This document shows, piece by piece, positions 61,675 to 64,000 of a stretch of 64,000 bases of DNA. The stretch's first letter is position 1; every line of letters begins with the position of its first letter. The notes under the pieces are model-generated. The model ran no database searches. It was given only the letters and a program-made list of their open reading frames with translations, and was not told where the DNA came from. The stretch is from contig NZ_CP097463.1 of the NCBI RefSeq assembly GCF_027247405.1, positions 2,728,001-2,792,000 of the forward strand, given 5' to 3'. Made by a program: the position numbers and the translations under genes. The stretch is from Jatrophihabitans cynanchi (GTDB lineage Bacteria; Actinomycetota; Actinomycetes; Mycobacteriales; Jatrophihabitantaceae).

Positions 61675-63508
61675 GGTCGCCTCGGCTCGACGGCGGCGCG
61701 CTCGACGGCGCCGGGTAAGCGCACTGGGCGTCGGGCTGGTCGTGCTCGTCGGTGGCGGGTCGGCCGCGCTGGCCGCGACCGGCGAGGATCCCGCCCAGCC
61801 GGTCACTGCCACCGCGGTGACCGGCTCGGTGACCCAGGTCGTGGAAGCGTCCGGCACCGTCGGCTCGTCCTCGCAAGCCAGCGCGTCGTTCGCAACCAAC
61901 GGCACGGTCAGCACGGTCAAGGTCAAGGCGGGCCAGCAGGTCAGTAAGGGGCAGGTGCTGGCCAAGCTGGATACCAGTTCGTTGGACAGCGACGTCGACT
62001 CCGCCGGCGCCACCGTCGCGACCGCCAAGCAGAAGCTCGCGGCCGACAAGGCCGGCCAGACCAGCGCCGCCGGCTCGGGCATCGGTACTGCGTCCGGTAC
62101 TGCCTCCGGTACTGCCGACAGCCTGGCGGCAACCGACTCGGCCTTCCAGACGCTGCTGCCCTCGCCGAGTTCTCCCGGCACCGGCACGAACGGCACCGGC
62201 ACGAGCGGTACCGGCAAGAACGGCACGCCCGGCGGCAGCACCCTCAGCCGGCTGCTGGCGCAGATCGCCGCCGGGCAGCAGCAGGTGCTGGCCGCGCAGC
62301 AGGCCGTCGACGCCGGCCAGCAGGACGTGGACGCAACCCAGCAGGTCGTCGACCAGGACGTCGTCCAGAACACGAAACTGCGTGACGCGCAGAAGAGCAC
62401 CTGCGCCGGCGGCTCGAGCGATCCGGCGTGTACCAGCGCGCAAGCGGACTACGAGGCGTTCGCGGACACCCTCAGCACCGACATGGCCGCCCTGGACAAG
62501 GCGGTCACCGCTCAGGACGGCAAGATCAGCAGCCTGGATGGCGCCGTCAAGGCACTGGACGGGCTGCTGAGCATGCTGCCCGCAGCGATCGAAGCGGCCA
62601 GCAACGGCACCGGGTTGACCGGCTCGCCCGGCTCGTCCGGCACGGGGTCGTCCGGCACCGGGTCGTCCGGTACCGGGTCGTCCGGCACCGGGTCGTCCGG
62701 CACCGGCGGTACCACCCGACAGAGCGGCAGTCCCCAGAACTCGCAGACCGGCGGAAGCGCCCCTCAGCAGAGCAGCAGCGAGCCCGCCAGCGCCAGCCGG
62801 CTCGCCGCCGACCAGGCCTCGATCGACGCCGCCGAGGCGCAACTCAAGCTCGCCCGGCAGAACCTCAGGGCCGCGACGCTGACCAGCCCGATCAGCGGCA
62901 CTGTCGCGACCGTCGGCTTCACGGTGGGATCCGGATCAAACGGGCAGAGCATCACCATCCTCGGCACCGGCAACCAGATCGTGCAGATCAACGTGCCGCT
63001 CAGCCAGATCGAGCAGGTGAAGCTCGGCCAGTCGGCGAGCCTGGCGGTGGACGGGCAGACCAGTGCGCTGCACGGGACGGTCACCAAGATCGGCCTGCTG
63101 AGCAGCACGTCCGCAGGCACGACGACGTTCCCGGTCACGGTGACCCTGGCCGCGAACTCGCCGAAGCTGTTCGACGGCGTCGGTGCGGACGCCACCGTCA
63201 CGACCGGGACGGTCAGCAACGCCGTGACCGTCCCCAACTCCGCGATCACCACGGTCGGCAGCCGGCACCTCGTGACCGTCGTCCGTGGCGGCAGGAGCAC
63301 CACCACGCAGGTGACGCTCGGGCTGGCGGGCGCCGCGACCAGCCAGGTCACGGCCGGCGTCAAAGCCGGGGACAAGGTCCAGCTCGCGCTACCGGGCAAG
63401 GCGTTGCCGAGCAGCGCCACCAGCAACTCCACGTCCATCCGGCGCTTCGGCGGTACCTTTCCCGGCGGCTTCACCGGGCGGCTCGCCACCTTCGGCGGCG
63501 GGGGTTGA
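61667..63508 (+). CDS. Second HlyD-like adaptor with long repeat-rich insertion
   Basis: A 613-residue protein with a basic N-terminus (RRRRARRRR), one membrane helix, a lipoyl half (VEASGTVGSSSQ, VKAGQQVSKGQVLAKLD), a very long helical/low-complexity insert (about 110-390) with SSGTG repeats, the second lipoyl half (ATLTSPISGTVATVG) and a beta-barrel. GTG 61667 overlaps the lipoprotein gene by 8 bases. It is about 200 residues longer than the adaptor at 57548; the insert may span the thick cell envelope. Confidence 0.85.
   Translation: MAEVASARRRRARRRRVSALGVGLVVLVGGGSAALAATGEDPAQPVTATAVTGSVTQVVEASGTVGSSSQASASFATNGTVSTVKVKAGQQVSKGQVLAKLDTSSLDSDVDSAGATVATAKQKLAADKAGQTSAAGSGIGTASGTASGTADSLAATDSAFQTLLPSPSSPGTGTNGTGTSGTGKNGTPGGSTLSRLLAQIAAGQQQVLAAQQAVDAGQQDVDATQQVVDQDVVQNTKLRDAQKSTCAGGSSDPACTSAQADYEAFADTLSTDMAALDKAVTAQDGKISSLDGAVKALDGLLSMLPAAIEAASNGTGLTGSPGSSGTGSSGTGSSGTGSSGTGSSGTGGTTRQSGSPQNSQTGGSAPQQSSSEPASASRLAADQASIDAAEAQLKLARQNLRAATLTSPISGTVATVGFTVGSGSNGQSITILGTGNQIVQINVPLSQIEQVKLGQSASLAVDGQTSALHGTVTKIGLLSSTSAGTTTFPVTVTLAANSPKLFDGVGADATVTTGTVSNAVTVPNSAITTVGSRHLVTVVRGGRSTTTQVTLGLAGAATSQVTAGVKAGDKVQLALPGKALPSSATSNSTSIRRFGGTFPGGFTGRLATFGGGG
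62633..62707 (+). repeat. Five 15-bp repeats encoding SSGTG
   Basis: Five near-identical copies of TCGTCCGGCACCGGG, in frame, coding for a flexible linker in the adaptor. Prone to slippage and length change. Confidence 0.85.
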
Positions 63509-63550
63509 CCGGCTGACCACTCGGAGCGGGGACGGGTCGGCGGCCAGGGA

Positions 63551-63556
63551 TACTGT
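63551..63556 (+). promoter_or_regulatory. -10 hexamer TACTGT upstream of the ubiD-like gene
   Basis: Ends 5 bases before the GTG at 63562; no ribosome binding site, so probably leaderless. Confidence 0.45.
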
Positions 63557-63561
63557 CGGAC

Positions 63562-64000
63562 GTGGCGTTCTCCGATCTGCAGGACTTCGTGGCCGCGCTG
63601 GAGCGCGACGGCGACCTGGCCAGGGTGTCCGCGCCCGTCGATCCGCACCTGGAGGTGACCGGGATCGTGCAGCGGGTGCTGCGCGAACACGGCCCGGCGC
63701 TGCTGTTCGAGAACCCGACCCGCGGACGGATGCCGTTGCTGATCAACGCGTTCGGCACGCCGCGGCGGATGGCGCGGGCCCTCGGCGTCGACGACCTGGA
63801 CGAGATCGGCGCGCGCCTCGGCGAGCTGCTCAGGCCGGAACTGCCGCGCGGCGTGGGCGGGTTCAAGGATGCACTGGGCAAGGTGTCCCAGCTGCGCGCC
63901 GCGCCGCCGCGGCGGGTGAAGGGCGCGCCGTGCCAGCAGGTCGTGCTCCAGGGTGAGGACATCGACCTGGTCGACCTGCTGCCCGGCGTGCAGTCGTGGC
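63562..64000 (+). CDS. UbiD-family decarboxylase, N-terminal part (cut by window end)
   Basis: The first 146 codons are open to the window edge. The translation starts MAFSDLQDFVAALERDGDL and continues with HGPALLFENPTRGRMPLLINAFGTPRRMARALG (residues ~53-85, in part), matching the N-terminus of UbiD prenylated-FMN decarboxylases. In actinobacteria such a gene near ccsB belongs to menaquinone metabolism (MenA region). The catalytic domain is outside the window, so activity cannot be judged. Confidence 0.88.
   Translation, partial: MAFSDLQDFVAALERDGDLARVSAPVDPHLEVTGIVQRVLREHGPALLFENPTRGRMPLLINAFGTPRRMARALGVDDLDEIGARLGELLRPELPRGVGGFKDALGKVSQLRAAPPRRVKGAPCQQVVLQGEDIDLVDLLPGVQSW

Overview
The window is high-GC DNA from an actinomycete (Actinomycetota). 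It carries mshA (mycothiol synthesis), an SenX3/RegX3 pair, a BldN-type sigma factor, the SUMT-HemD fusion typical of actinobacteria, and a rex-hemACDB block. Gene order from murB (25.8 kb) through mshA-ybjN-gpm-senX3-regX3-ppx-proC-bS22-serB-hemACDB-hemL-ccdA-resB-ccsB follows the mycobacterial Rv0482-Rv0529 order, while bldN/rsbN-like genes beside rex/hem recall Streptomyces. The genus cannot be fixed from this; a Frankiales/Jatrophihabitans-like lineage is a guess.

Layout. (1) 0.09-7.4 kb: a translationally coupled type I restriction-modification operon (hsdM-hsdS-hsdR), followed by a small Cys-containing protein and a PD-(D/E)xK-like protein. (2) 7.4-17.1 kb: an accessory block of unusual composition: two divergent DDE-transposase-like proteins whose genes converge and overlap, two degenerate tyrosine-recombinase-like proteins, and several unrecognised small proteins. 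A 17-bp sequence resembling the boxA of actinobacterial rRNA leaders occurs near each edge in inverted, outward-facing orientation. (3) 17.5-19.6 kb: an overlapping TIGR04255-HTH-Fic operon with an altered Fic motif. (4) 19.7-21.1 kb: two minigenes sharing a GTGA overlap, divergent from an XRE-type regulator, with an inverted-repeat operator between. (5) From about 21.6 kb: core chromosome.

Core region. 21.6-26.8 kb holds a haem-type membrane protein, a LysE exporter, a lipoprotein, a methyltransferase and murB. 26.9-31.5 kb is mshA, a YbjN-like gene, phosphoglycerate mutase and the phosphate-sensing two-component pair. 31.5-36.8 kb holds a Cys-rich protein, Ppx/GppA phosphatase, a TIM-barrel isomerase, proline dehydrogenase, proC, an excisionase-like HTH protein and the 32-residue ribosomal protein bS22. 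36.8-39.9 kb (minus strand) holds a SerB-like HAD phosphatase, an RsbN-like DUF5667 protein and a BldN-like sigma factor with an N-terminal pro-extension. 40.1-50.5 kb is an acyl-CoA-synthetase-like gene, a glutaredoxin-like gene, a Rex operator, then rex-hemA-hemC-hemD-hemB in overlapping frames, a DUF3093-GNAT fusion, an SDR gene and hemL. 50.6-55.3 kb is a cytochrome c maturation (system II) operon. 55.3-63.5 kb is a two-component system divergent from a MacAB-like exporter with a lipoprotein and a second adaptor. The window ends inside a ubiD-family gene.

Several core genes start 5-8 bases after a TANNNT hexamer, suggesting leaderless transcripts. No tRNA, rRNA or CRISPR array was found. 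The strongest candidates for something undescribed are the dual DDE / dual recombinase-like block and the TIGR04255-HTH-Fic operon, both beside a restriction system.
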